This document shows positions 1 through 10,601 of a stretch of DNA of 64,000 bases, piece after piece (the first letter of the stretch is position 1; each line of letters begins with the position of its first letter). A program made the translations under genes and the position numbers. The DNA lies in assembly GCA_021432605.1 (NCBI GenBank), contig MU271158.1, positions 186,001 through 250,000 of the forward strand, written 5' to 3'. The notes under the pieces were generated by a model. It made no database searches and was not told the origin of the DNA. It saw only the letters and a program-made list of their open reading frames with translations. Source of the stretch: Coniochaeta sp. PMI_546 (lineage: Eukaryota > Ascomycota > Sordariomycetes > Coniochaetales > Coniochaetaceae).

Positions 1-1213
1 GCGACCGTTGGAGATGGTGAGGGTAATCAGGCTCTCAAGTCGCGGAGATGAGGAAGGAATGAATAAAGATCATGGGTGGTATTAATTAGATTGCTTGCGA
101 TATGGTTGGATTCTGTGTTTCAACGGATTTCCTTGTGCTTCTGTTTTTCTTTTGGTTTTTTTTCTGTCCTTTCCTTAGGATATAGATTGGAGGATATTAT
201 TTTCTATGATTTCTTTGGAATATAGATTGTAGGCGATCTAGGTAGTTGGGACTTCAATTCTAATGCTAGATAAACAATCACTAGACATATTTAGACCATA
301 CACCTGGCTTCGGACAGTGATTGCCATGGGGTCGCAGTTTGATCAGTGAGCTAGTTCTACAGTAGATAAGACTCTGGCACCAATGAAAAGGTAGACAGAC
401 AGTAAGAACGGACTTCTTTAACTTGAGAAGGTTCCAAGCCGGCCGGCCTGTATTGCCATTTTCGCTCTACGACTTACATCAGATTTGTGTGTTTGCCCTG
501 ATCAGATGTAGGAAGAGCCATATCTCTGGTTCGGGGTCCTCACAAGGTCATTACGTCTTTGAATCAATCGCATCGGTTTTGCTGTCGACGTAGCTTGTGA
601 GCTGAGTCACCTCATGTTCATGTCGGGTTTGTGTGCAGTCCAGACTCTAGTCTAGGGGTTTGGGAGTTAGGGCGATGTACGGTGAGCTTCACCCCACTAT
701 ACTGTGTATTTGCCCTGTAAATTCAAGCCAACAGCGCACTAAGCGAACATTAACTAGCATCACCAACCCTATAAGGAGCGAAGAAACCGACGGCGCTACG
801 GCGAATGGTCCCCTGGCCTGCGTAAGAAGACTCCGGAAATAGGCTGCTACTGGGGGAAAAAAGGCGTACGAAGAGCTCGCACAGGCTCCTTTTGGGACAA
901 CAAATAACTAAAGCGGTAGAAGATTGTGTTTGACTGCTTAAGGCGCGTTTTCTAGCCTTACTATTTTGATGCGAGTGTGTAAAATGAAGTTGAGTGAAAA
1001 CATGAGGAGTTCACGACATGCAACCCTAACCCTGAGAATGAACTTTTGCTTTGCGATTGAAACAAAGCAATCGAGTGTCCACCGAGTTGACCAACCATAG
1101 TCTTCGGTATTGAGCAGCGATTTGTTTCCAATCGATCTTCTGAAAGCACGTGGTCACGAACTACGGCGACTTTTTGGTGGCTGATTCGGTCTTTAATTGC
1201 GACCAAATGGCAC

Positions 1214-1268
1214 AAAATGTTCGGGGATTATCTTAGTAATCTGCCAAAATGTTCGGGGATTAATCTGC
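1214..1268. repeat. Short direct repeat
   Basis: AAAATGTTCGGGGATTA occurs at 1214-1230 and again at 1245-1261. Each copy is followed within a few bases by a TAATCTGCC tail. The repeat period is 31 bases. No function is apparent. Confidence 0.7.
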
Positions 1269-1397
1269 CTTAGTACCCTCTATTGTTACTACAGTGGAAA
1301 CTGCCAGAATTCTCACCAAACTTGGCTACCGTTCCCCACCAAGGCGGAAACCGGTGCCACCCAGACGTGTGTAGGTACTTGTGGGTGCATGTGCTGC

Positions 1398-1411
1398 TGT
1401 ACACGTGTACA
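1398..1411. promoter_or_regulatory. 14-bp perfect palindrome centred on CACGTG
   Basis: TGTACACGTGTACA reads the same on both strands and contains the E-box core CACGTG, the classical target of bHLH regulators. It lies about 570 bases upstream of the FAD oxidase start. That it works as a binding site is inference; palindromes of this length are uncommon but can arise by chance. Confidence 0.3.
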
Positions 1412-1984
1412 CTACGACAAGCACCTGCATATTCTTCGAAGACCCTATCCGGGTCGCCGGAGCGTAACTGGGTTGAAATGAGTGGAAATGTATGACACTC
1501 CTCATTGGTTAAATGGCTCATTCGCCGAGAAAGAACCCGAGGGCCTCCTAGAAGTTGAAGCTTGTCAAAGGTCTGGTCAGCGTTGCCTTTCCCCAGTCTA
1601 TACCCCCTGGTATCTGATCCTTCAGCTCCTTTTGAACAAGCCCCGAATGAGCCGAACAACAAGACATGGGAAGTCCTAGAGATCGTAACACACCGAATGC
1701 ATGCATGCATTTGGGACCCGATTGTTTGGGTCGGGAATTTTGCTTGGTACGATGGCAACCATGACATAGCCAGCCGATCGCCGGACCTTGTGAGACAATG
1801 ATTGCCTATTCAAGTAGCACCTGCAGCCCTATACGACACCTGATCCAGACTCGGCAATCAGTCAATCGACCGGTGAAGGACTTCTATCGCTCATAAAGGA
1901 AACCTAATTAAGAGGTCACACAACATCAACTAGACGTGCACACCACACCACCAAGGTCTCTCTGGATTTGTCATCTCCATCAAG

Positions 1985-3867
1985 ATGGTCGCTCGACTCC
2001 TGGGGTTCCTATTGACCGTCGTCACGGTTGCTGCTGGACCACATCGACTTGATCCAGCATGCAGGTACATTCCAGGAGATGCAGGTTGGCCGAGCCGTCG
2101 CGAATGGGACAAGCTCAACGCCACCGTTGGCGGACGACTGATCGCAACCGTTCCCCTGGGGCATGTCTGTCACAACAGTGGCGTCTTTGCCGCATACGAC
2201 CAGATTGCATGCGCAACTCTAGGTGAGGCATTCATTGATGCCGGTGCTCCGACTCTGTATGTGATGCCCACTTGCTTTGTTCAACCCGTGAAGCCTGAAC
2301 TCTAACCTTGACCTATAGGGAACCGCAACCTGGCGAGGTCATGAATCCGTACTTCCAGAACGTTACATGTTCCCCGTTTACGCCCGTATCATGGCCTTGT
2401 GAGCTCGGTGACCGTGCCGTGTATTCTATCAACGTGAGTGGGCCTGCGGATGTGCAAGCTGGATTGCGATTCGCCCGCGAAAAAAATGTTCGCCTTGTGG
2501 TTAAGAGCACTGGCATCGAGTGAGTCTGGTTCTTGTTTCTCAAATAGAGTTACAAACATGTAGTCACTGACGAGGACATCTTTTCATCCGTTAGCTATAT
2601 GGGCAAGTCAACTGGCCAAGGTTCGCTCGCCCTGTGGATGTACAATCTCAAGACCATAGAGATCATGGACAATTACAAGAGCCCTTCTTATTCCGGCCCT
2701 GCGGTAAAGCTTGGCTCCGGTGTCATTGCCGGAGAGGTTTATAGGGCGATTGCTACGTCAGGACACCGCATCGTGGGTCCAGAGTGCGGACTCACAGGCG
2801 TCGCTGGTGGCTATACTCAAGGGGTTGGCCACTCACAGCTTTCTACTGCCTACGGATTGGCTGCCGACCAGGTCCTCGAGTGGGAGCTTGTCACTCCATC
2901 AGGCGACTATCTGATAGCAACTCCCGAGAAAAACGAGGACTTATACTGGGCCCTCGCCGGCGGTGGAGGCGGTACATACGGCATAGTACTCAGTGCGACT
3001 GTTAGAGCTTATCCCGATGGGCCAGTGGCTGGAGGCTCTTTGGTTGTTAACAACACCAACGATACGGCTTTCTGGGAAGCTGTTGGGATCTGGTACCACC
3101 AGACACCCTCCTTTGTGCAGGATAGCCCCAACAACGTTCAATTTCTCGTTACGAACGCCACCCTCACTGTCTTCGCCTTCGTCTTGCCGGACCAGAACGC
3201 CTCGGCCATCAACACCCTCCTGGCTTCCTTCCTGCCTGAACTGGATCGCCGAAATCTCCCCTACAATCTCTCGACCCATCAATCCGCCACCTACGTCGAG
3301 AATCTCGTCCAATCGTACGGTGAACTGCCCTACGGAGACTTGTGCCCCAACTACCCCGTCATTTCCAGCCGGCTGATCCCACGTTCCACGGTGCTAAACA
3401 CAACGGCCAACGCGGAACTCATGGACGTGTACCGCACCATCACGGCCGACGGGACCTGGTTCGTGGGGTGTTCCATCATCAACACGGCCGACAACTCTAC
3501 GGTCCGTCCCCGGCATCCGCCCAACGCCGTGAACCCGGCATGGCGCGACGCCATCGCCTACTGCAATCCGAACCGGCCGTGGGACTGGACTGATCCGGCG
3601 GGCTCGCTCGCCGCCAAGGAACGGCTCGTAAGCGAGTATTTCCCAGCCATGGAGGCGGCCACGCCCGGGTCGGGCGTCTACCTCAACGAGATGGATCCGC
3701 TCTATCAGGGTGACTGGAAGGAGACCATGTACGGCATCAACTACGAGCGTCTGCTGAAGATCAAGCACAAGCATGACCCGCATCATCTCATGTACGCCCA
3801 CTTCGCCGTCGGCGCCGATGAATTCACTATTGATAATATGGGACGGCTGTGCAGAGCCAAAAACTAG
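1985..3867 (+). CDS. Secreted FAD-linked oxidoreductase, berberine-bridge-enzyme (BBE) type; two introns
   Basis: Predicted 581-residue protein from three exons (1985-2256, 2319-2519, 2595-3867); introns of 62 and 75 bp have good GT/AG and CTAAC/CTGAC sites and restore the family frame. The first 18 or so residues form a signal peptide. A Cys-containing N-terminal segment (PGDAGWPS..EW, TVGGRLI) is followed by a PCMH-type FAD domain and, at the C-terminus, the BBE domain (NYERLLKIKHKHDP). BBE enzymes are oxidases that often close rings or oxidise alcohols in natural-product pathways. The conserved Cys for FAD attachment is present (C222 in PECGLTG). The position of the usual FAD-linking His holds Ile (I157 in STGIDYMG), whereas the neighbour at 4905-6661 keeps His. 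It faces that paralogue tail to tail and shares its first intron position. Family assignment is firm; the substrate is unknown. Confidence 0.93.
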
Positions 3868-4904
3868 CCAAGGTAGTGACAGTGAGTCTCAAAAAGGCAA
3901 ACGAGATCACACATGCGTCAAGACAAAAATATATAATCTTTGCTTATTAAGATCCAACCGTAATTGTCGGGACAGGGCTGCGAATGATTAGTGTACATCA
4001 TCTCTTCTGGGTTGTGTCTCGACAGTTCCTTTGCTCTGTATGTTACGCCCACAAAACTCACGGGGACAATCGCGGATATAAGCTAAGTTGATTGAAGAAC
4101 GCAATTACTCTTTTCATTAAACGCGTCGCTAGCACAAGTATACGTAGCGGGCGATGGCTACCTTCCATGACCATGATGCTAGGGTTGGTGATATCATAGT
4201 AGCATTGCACCTGGCCTTTATCGACTATCTAACAATTGCCTCTGGATACATATGTTCAAATCACAATCACTATGGAATATAAATAAGAGGTTTCACCGAG
4301 ATCATAGATAGGTCCTTACTATAATAAACCCTGGTTGCGAGTGACCCTAATGAATGCCCCGACGGCTTGTTAGGGTCACTTACAACGTCTTAGCACCTCC
4401 TATAGCCTAGTATAGCTTAGCTGCTCTTAGGGCAAGCCAGTCTGTAAGACGGCCGAGCCGTACAGTTTAACGTGGTCGAATAGGGTAAAAAAAAATCCAA
4501 GATGAGGATGAAGTAACAGAGGCACTTTGAACACCCTCCATAGTTCAAAGGACACGCGTACAGGGCCGATGAGTAATTCAATATACTTTGTCATACTAGA
4601 ACTGGCCGATTGTTACATTCCTTTACCAAAGGGGCGTTATGACTGTTCAAGTGGGCATCCAGGCTGGATGTGTTGATGATTGCGAGGTCCCCTTCGCCTT
4701 CTTGGTACTCCTTAAATTGTAACAGGTGCTTTAAGCCTTGAAATACTCGAGATTGCAACTACAAATGTGACCGCCATTGGGGGTGCGTCGTGTAACCATT
4801 TATATCATTTTTATCACCTTTCTATGCGCGTTGAGATGCTGTGAGGTTAATGAATCCTAGACCCAATGCATGTCCAAGATGGCGTGAATCCAAGCTTGAC
4901 TTTC
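3868..4904. other. Intergenic region between two convergent FAD oxidase genes; no gene seen
   Basis: This holds the two 3' ends. No open frame of note was found. A perfect 11-bp inverted repeat sits at 4340-4380. The rest is unremarkable. Confidence 0.6.
4340..4380. repeat. Perfect 11-bp inverted repeat (hairpin)
   Basis: AGTGACCCTAA (4340-4350) and TTAGGGTCACT (4370-4380) flank a 19-base loop. It lies between two convergent genes, about 470 bases past one stop and 525 past the other. It could fold in a 3' UTR or be a trace of a small inverted-repeat element. The CCCTAA/TTAGGG inside it is a single match and not a telomere array. Confidence 0.5.
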
Positions 4905-6661
4905 TTATGCCTCACACATCCTTCCATCCATCCGTACCTCCCACCTCTCACTCCCCACTCCTATCCTATTATAGAACAGCCCATCCGGATCATATTTTCT
5001 CTTGATCGCCAATAGTTTCCGATAGTTACTCCCATAAAACACATCCTGCCAATCCTTTTGCTGGAAATCCGCCTCATTTATATATGCCCCAGCGTTGGGC
5101 GTTGCCTTCTCGATGATAGGCATGACTGTGTTTGTGATGTAGTCTTGCCGTGCCTCCATTTCCGAGAAAGGCACATCAAATGAGTAAGGCACAGAATAAG
5201 CAGACATGACGACCGCGTCCCGCCATTGTGGCAGGACGGCTCTTCGGCCCGGGTCGGCAAAGCGCGAGACGTTCATGGCCTGGCCGATGAACATGACGCC
5301 GAGCTGCAATGTCTCGTTGATGGCGGAGCCAACCCCGGGGAGAGCGTTACGCAGGAGCAGCCGGCCACCCATGAGTTGGCCCGAGGCACTGCCGAAGTGA
5401 CCCGCGGGCAGGGGCCCGTAGTAGTTCCAGTAATAGTCGTGGTACGAGTCAAAACTTGTGTAGTTGGTTTGGAGGGTGACGTTCATGGCAGCCATAGACT
5501 TGACAAAGGGCGCTAGCGCGTCCTGGAGGTCGGCCTGTGTTCGGTTGTAGCCGCTGATCGTATAGACGACCATAAGGCTACTCGTGGCGTAATACGTGAC
5601 CTGCGAGCCAGAGTCGACTATGTGCGGAAGCGCGGTGTGGAAGGCGTTGATGACGGCTGCGTAATCAAGACCTGGCTGCTCGATCGAGAACGAGGCACCG
5701 GTGGTGGCTGCGTCAGGGTGCGCCTTAAGCGTGACCGAGACCACGACGCCAAAGTTTCCAGAGCCACTGCCACTAAGCGCCCAGAAGAGATCGGCGTGTT
5801 TCCGCGAGGACGGGCTGGCGGTTATGAATTTCCCATCGGCCGTCACCACTTCGAACTCGAGCGTGTTGTCGGCGGAGAGACCAAAGGCCGAGCTCAGGGG
5901 TGAGTGGCCGCCGGACTGGGTATAGCCGCCAGCAATCCCAACGGTAGGGCATTCGCCCGTTACCACGACGAGACCAGCTGCTTGTGCTGCTTTGGCAACC
6001 TCGAAGCCTTGCGTTCCGGCACCAATCTTTATGGCTTTGCCGGTGTACTCGTTATCAGACCAATCTTTCACCTCAATATCCTTCAAGTAGTGTGTCCAGA
6101 CCGCGAGCCCACCTGCGCCTGTGGAACGTCCCATGTAGTCATGGCCGGTATTACGGATGACAAGCCGGATGTTATTCTTATTCGCGAAACGGATTGTCGC
6201 CGCGATATCATCCGGTCCCGTCACATTGACGGCATACCAGACGTAATTACCAAGCAGACAAGCCGAGCTCTCCGGCGTGAAAGGGTCACAACTGGCGTTG
6301 GCGAAAATGGCAGCCTGGACGGAAGATGACGAGTTGATACTGTGGACCAACCGTGAGTATGTGTTTCCCCCTTTCCTTTCGACAGGTTTCTAGAGACTTA
6401 CTGTACCGGCGCCAACTGCCACTCCGATCTGAGCGTCTCGCACAGGGCTGCATCGTAGTGCGGATCGTGGCATGGCGAGCCGAGTGGTACCGTCTTGATT
6501 AGACGACCGCCAACTGTGGTGTTCAAGTTGTTCCATTCCCGCTCCGAAGGCCAACACGCATCGCCCGGGAAGCACTTGCACTTCTTTTGTCTGGCAGACG
6601 ACGGGGTGCTTGCGCAACTCGCTAGAGCGACGAGACTGCTGACGATTGCGAGGAGTCTCAT
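4905..6661 (-). CDS. Secreted FAD-linked oxidoreductase, BBE type; one intron
   Basis: Predicted 564 residues from exons 6661-6402 and 6339-4905; the 62-bp intron (6401-6340) has a GTAAGT donor. The start at 6661 is chosen because MRLLAIVSSLVALASCAS is a clean signal peptide; an in-frame Met 13 codons upstream would spoil it. Order: signal peptide, Cys-rich lead with PGDACWPSEREW and TVGGRLI, PCMH-type FAD domain, C-terminal BBE domain (NYRKLLAIKRKYDPDGLFYN). Both residues for bicovalent FAD are present: H153 (NTGHDYMG) and C217 (TGECPTVG). The intron matches intron 1 of the neighbour at 1985 in place and phase, so the two are old paralogues. The family oxidises small molecules at an extracellular or vesicular site; the substrate here is unknown. 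Confidence 0.94.
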
Positions 6662-7538
6662 GATGATCAGATAAATCTCCAAGTCTGTGCCCTTGGGCAA
6701 TTACAAGTGTGTATGTGAAGACACTGTACGATAAAACAGCAATCGTGAAGCAAGATATAGGGCGTTCTATAATTAACTTATTTTTCCACGAGAGATTCTG
6801 ACTAAGAGGACCCGGAGATTCGGATACAAAAAACCATCAGGCCAATCGGCTATTTCCAAAGATGATCGGCCATTTATAAGACCTCTCGGATATTTATGAT
6901 AATCGACGCATATACAGCTTTGTCGGCCCAAGCCTTGGCACGCCGGCTATCATCTAGAAATCCAATTGGTGAAATTTTCTTATTCGATCTTTCCTTTCTA
7001 ACAAGGGTCCTGATCAAAAATACCAATTCAAGAAAAATTCCACGCAAAAAAATTAGGACACATGATTGACGAGCAGAAGAGAATTGGTTTTACGTCGATG
7101 ATTGGTTGGGATATAAGTCTAAGCACAATCCAAAATCGCGGCTTGGCAGTACCACCCCAACAAGCTGTCAAGGCACTGGATTATACACCTCAAGGATCAA
7201 AGCTTCTTCTAAGTCTAGTACGGTCCGTATTAAACCAAACAAGCTTAGATTCTAGAAACCACACACTAAGATGATGTGTGCCACTGAGTAACCCTCGGTT
7301 GTGAACGCCATACTGACACAGCTTAACTCATGCTCTAATTATTGACCCGCGCAACAGTTGGAACGTATGTTGTTTCAGAGCTGTATTCTTGATTTGGATA
7401 CCACGTTGGCTAGGCTATGCTACATAGGCAAGTGGCTGAGTACAAGACTAGATTTTGTCTCGTTCCAGCCAGACAGACAGACACACCGACGTAACTAGTT
7501 AATCCACCAAGCTTGTCCGCCCTCGAACTGCTTCACGT
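6662..7538. other. Intergenic region: promoter of the BBE oxidase and 3' flank of the dioxygenase
   Basis: No supported gene; a 70-codon frame at 7062-7274 has no recognisable content. The first 300 bases upstream of the oxidase start contain several TCGG-containing motifs (6846-6852, 6866-6872), possible regulator contacts but not proven. Confidence 0.55.
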
Positions 7539-8600
7539 TCAAGCCGGAGCCCCAACTTCGGCCTTTAACTCGGAGTGGAAAGAGAACTGGTTGCGGAAGC
7601 GCTTGACAAGAAGTTGTCCGACAGTCTCTTTGTTAGGGTCATCCGGGTTCAACGGGTTCGTGGCGAAGATGTCGCCGTGGAAGAACGTAGCGCACGAAAG
7701 CCGGCTTTCGTTGTCGGCCTTGTTGATGACGCGATGCTTGGCGCTCTTGTACCGCCCCCCGGACCACTTCATGATCATGTCGCCGCAGTTGATGACGTAG
7801 ACATCTTCCATCGCCTTGACGGGGAGCCAGGCCTGCTTCTCCTCGACCCAAACCTCGAGACCGTGCCGGTTGGGCTCCTGAAGCAGGACAGTAACACCAC
7901 CGAAGTCGGTGTGAGCTCCCACACCAAACTGCCCCGGAAGAGTTGCAGCCAGTGGAGGGTAACGGATCATCTTCATCACAACCATGGGCTTCTTGGCGAA
8001 GGCTTCCATGAGCGATGTCGGGTGGCCGAGACCCTGGAGCAGGATCTCCCAGATGGTTTTGCCGAGGTCGCGCGTCGCCTCGTAGTACTCCCAGACGGGT
8101 TTGCGGAACTGCTCCTCAGGGAGAGGGGGCCAGACATTTGGCCCGTAAAAGCCCGAATGCTCGACTACCGGGTCCTCGCGACCGATGTAGTAGGCCTTCA
8201 TGTGTCTGATTAGTATAGCAGTTCCAAAGACGACACAAAAAGTCTTCCGCTGCAACAATAGCGAACCCGCGGTAGAATGTTATCGTACCTCCTTGGAGTC
8301 AGGCAAGGGATCACCGTCCCGAATTGACATGCCCGACTCTTCGTATCCTCGGCGAGACACATTCTCCAGGAATGAAAGCTTGCGCTTCTCCTCCTTTGGC
8401 ATGTTGAAGAGGGTGTCGATGCTCTGGAGCAGCTGCTTTTGCAAGCTCAAAGGGATGCCGTGGCCCTTCGCCTGGAAGAAGCCATACTGCGCACATGCAT
8501 CTCGAACTTCCGCGATGACTCGCTCCCGGTCCCCCGGAGATTTGGGGTTGATGTATCCACTGAGATCGATGAGAGGCAGCGACACCTCGTCTGTCGTCAT
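7539..8600 (-). CDS. 2-oxoglutarate/Fe(II)-dependent dioxygenase (isopenicillin N synthase-like); one intron
   Basis: Predicted 322 residues from exons 8600-8289 and 8195-7539. The 93-bp intron (8288-8196) carries a TACTAAT branch site just before its acceptor, and its removal gives the family junction SKE/AYYIGRED. The N-terminal DIOX_N part (LPLIDLSGY..., YGFFQAKGHGIP) precedes the 2OG-FeII_Oxy barrel. The iron triad is visible as H199-x-D201 (HTDFGG) and H258 (SAKHRV); R269-x-S271 is the 2-oxoglutarate contact. Length is normal. These enzymes hydroxylate, desaturate or rearrange small molecules in the cytosol, and in fungi many are tailoring enzymes. It is divergently transcribed from the FAD monooxygenase at 9153, suggesting co-regulation. 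No catalytic residue is missing. Substrate unknown. Confidence 0.93.
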
Positions 8601-9152
8601 ATTGTCGTTGATCAGATTGTTTCGAAAAGTAAATAATAACGCCCGTTGAGTGGATCTATGTTGGACTGCTAGTTAGAAAGAAGTTGTGCGCAGGGCTGAA
8701 GTTGGCACAAGTTCGTAAAAGTTGCCTAGAAAGAGGTGATCTATCTAATATACTAGCTCAATTGACTATACGTATCATTACGGTCTGCTTATGGAGATGT
8801 TCAAGCCGTGTAACTTGAACATCGTACGATGAATGTGTTAATTCACCGAGCACTCGAGTTCCCTTAAGTGTTGTGTTTCGGCGGTTTCTTGCATCCTCTG
8901 CTCGATCTCACATCTAAGTTGCGGCTATCTGCGGGTTTTTATTATTAAGCACCGAATTTGTCGACCCTCGGAACCGGCCTCGGCGAGAGCAACACCGACC
9001 GGTCTTCTAAGTGTTCAGAAGAATACTCTTCATGCCCGCAGCCGCCCACCTATCTGATGTTGAATGCAAGTCAGACAATTCCAGCGCATCTTTGTTATTC
9101 TTCATCTGTCTTGCTCGTCTCGCTCTGCTCTACTCTACAAGCATTCGTCAGT
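8601..9152. promoter_or_regulatory. Shared divergent promoter of the dioxygenase and FAD monooxygenase genes
   Basis: The 552 bases between two divergent start codons hold no gene and must contain both promoters. CGGAACCGG at 8969-8977 is a back-to-back CGG/CCG arrangement of the kind bound by Zn2Cys6 dimers; a Zn2Cys6 regulator is encoded at 12599-14282. The pairing of that site with that regulator is inference. Confidence 0.5.
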
Positions 9153-10601
9153 ATGCACGTCCTCATCGTTGGAGCCGGCATCGGCGGCCTCACTCTCGCC
9201 CAGACTCTGCGAAAGCAGGGCATTTCGTTTGAGATTTTCGAGCGCGACGCGGATCGAAACGCACGCTTTCAGGGATGGGCTATTGCTCTTCACACGTACG
9301 AGTCCCTCGCCCTGTCGGCAGCATGGCCTGGGAAGAGTTCGAGTATGGTTTTCATCTAACACGTCATTAGTATTGTTGACGAGCTCCTGTCCGCTCTCCC
9401 ATCCGATATGCCGGACCTGAGAGAGTCGACAAACCATATGGCCCCTCTGAAACTCCGACACCAGTTTGTCTACTACTATGGTGGCAGGGATGACCGTTTT
9501 GGCTTTGAGGTATGAGATGCACCCTCTACAATGTTTCTGGACTCAAATCTAGTGAAATGACTGACCTGGCTTCTGGATTCTGGAGAATAGGACTCCCCTG
9601 GATCGCCTTTCATCCGCGCAGAGCGGTCTCGACTCCGAGATTGGCTGTTGACGAACCTTCCGGTTCAATGGGGCAAGACTGTCACACGGATTGAACATGA
9701 CGACGATGGGGTCTCTGTCTATTTCAAGGATGGCACGAGTGCCAAAGGCGATATTCTGGTGGGTGCAGATGGAGTTCACAGTGTCGGTAAGTCCGAGGAT
9801 TCAGCTCGCCATGCACATGATTTGATTTTGGCTGACATGAAGGGCAATCTAGTTCGACAGCATCTGCTTCAACGGCCCAGCAGCGATTTGCTCCAGGTTG
9901 TCCCGCTGACGGCCATTGTGGGCGAGTTGACCTTGTCTGGGGAGGCCTTCAAGCGGCAGCTCGCGCTGGGCCACAGCGCGTACAACCTCATCAACCCAGA
10001 GCTGGGTTTCATCGGCTTCGTCGGGCTGCACTACGCCCATCCTGATGGTCAGAGTGGTCGTTTCTACTGGATGTTTATGCAGCCGGACCCCAACGACGTC
10101 AGCCACCCCCAACACTGGCTCCAGACTGCCAGCCAGCAGGAGAAGCTAGATCACGTCCTGAAGACGGTCGCGGGACTACCCCCCAAGTTGCGCGAAATAT
10201 TTGAGCTAACGCCCGCCGAGGGTGTTCGAAAGGATGCGCACGTCTGGCGGGATCTCGAGCTCAATAGCCTGCCATCCAGCCGCGTCGCCCTGCTGGGAGA
10301 CGCGGCCCATGCGATGACGCCGTCCCGGGGCGAGGGCGCGTTCCATGCTTTCATTGACGCCATGAAGCTGTCAGCTACTCTGGGTCACCTTCAGGCCGAC
10401 GCCAAGTTTCATGATATCGGTGCCGTGAAGGCTGCTGTCGCCGAGTACCATGCTGAAATGTTGAAGAGGGGATCGGCAGCCGTGCGCGCTTCAAGGAGTG
10501 CGTATCAGGAGGCGAAGAAGCGGGCTGAGACGGGGCAGCACTTCATCAATGGCTTGAAACCGTTACCGGTTGAGCCCATTGTACTAGATGCGAAAGCCTG
10601 A
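9153..10601 (+). CDS. FAD-dependent monooxygenase (aromatic hydroxylase type); three introns
   Basis: Predicted 408 residues from exons 9153-9295, 9371-9509, 9591-9786 and 9853-10601; introns are 75, 81 and 66 bp. The last one is a multiple of three and has no stop, so it could be misread as coding. The start at 9153 puts the dinucleotide-binding GAGIGG at residues 7-12, as is usual; an in-frame Met far upstream would add an unrelated tail. The GADGVHS motif (FAD/NADPH binding) is split by intron 3, and GDAAHAM (residues 308-314) contacts the FAD ribityl chain. The group includes salicylate-hydroxylase-like and UbiH-like enzymes that hydroxylate or epoxidise small molecules. Intron 1 is the least certain: the joined region is slightly shorter than I expect for the family. 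It shares a promoter region with the dioxygenase gene. Confidence 0.88.

Larger units (their letters stand above)
1..1984. other. Intergenic region upstream of the first FAD oxidase; no supported gene
   Basis: Every open frame here is short, lacks a recognisable domain and overlaps others on both strands. The base composition is ordinary and shows no RIP. It contains a short direct repeat (1214-1261) and a 14-bp palindrome (1398-1411), listed separately. The last 100 bases or so before 1985 are the likely 5' leader and core promoter of the FAD oxidase gene. Confidence 0.6.

Noticed and set aside
1270-1767. 165-codon open frame on the minus strand upstream of the first oxidase
   Set aside because: No domain, signal or family resemblance. 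It overlaps other frames on both strands and the composition looks random.
4345-4376. CCCTAA and TTAGGG as a possible telomere-repeat remnant
   Set aside because: One copy on each arm of a hairpin, not an array.
7575-8213. 212-codon plus-strand frame
   Set aside because: It lies antisense to the well-supported 2OG dioxygenase and is a shadow of its codon use.
8958-9152. Upstream in-frame extension of the FAD monooxygenase
   Set aside because: It would put 65 unrelated residues before a dinucleotide-binding fold that normally starts at the N-terminus. The start at 9153 fits the family.
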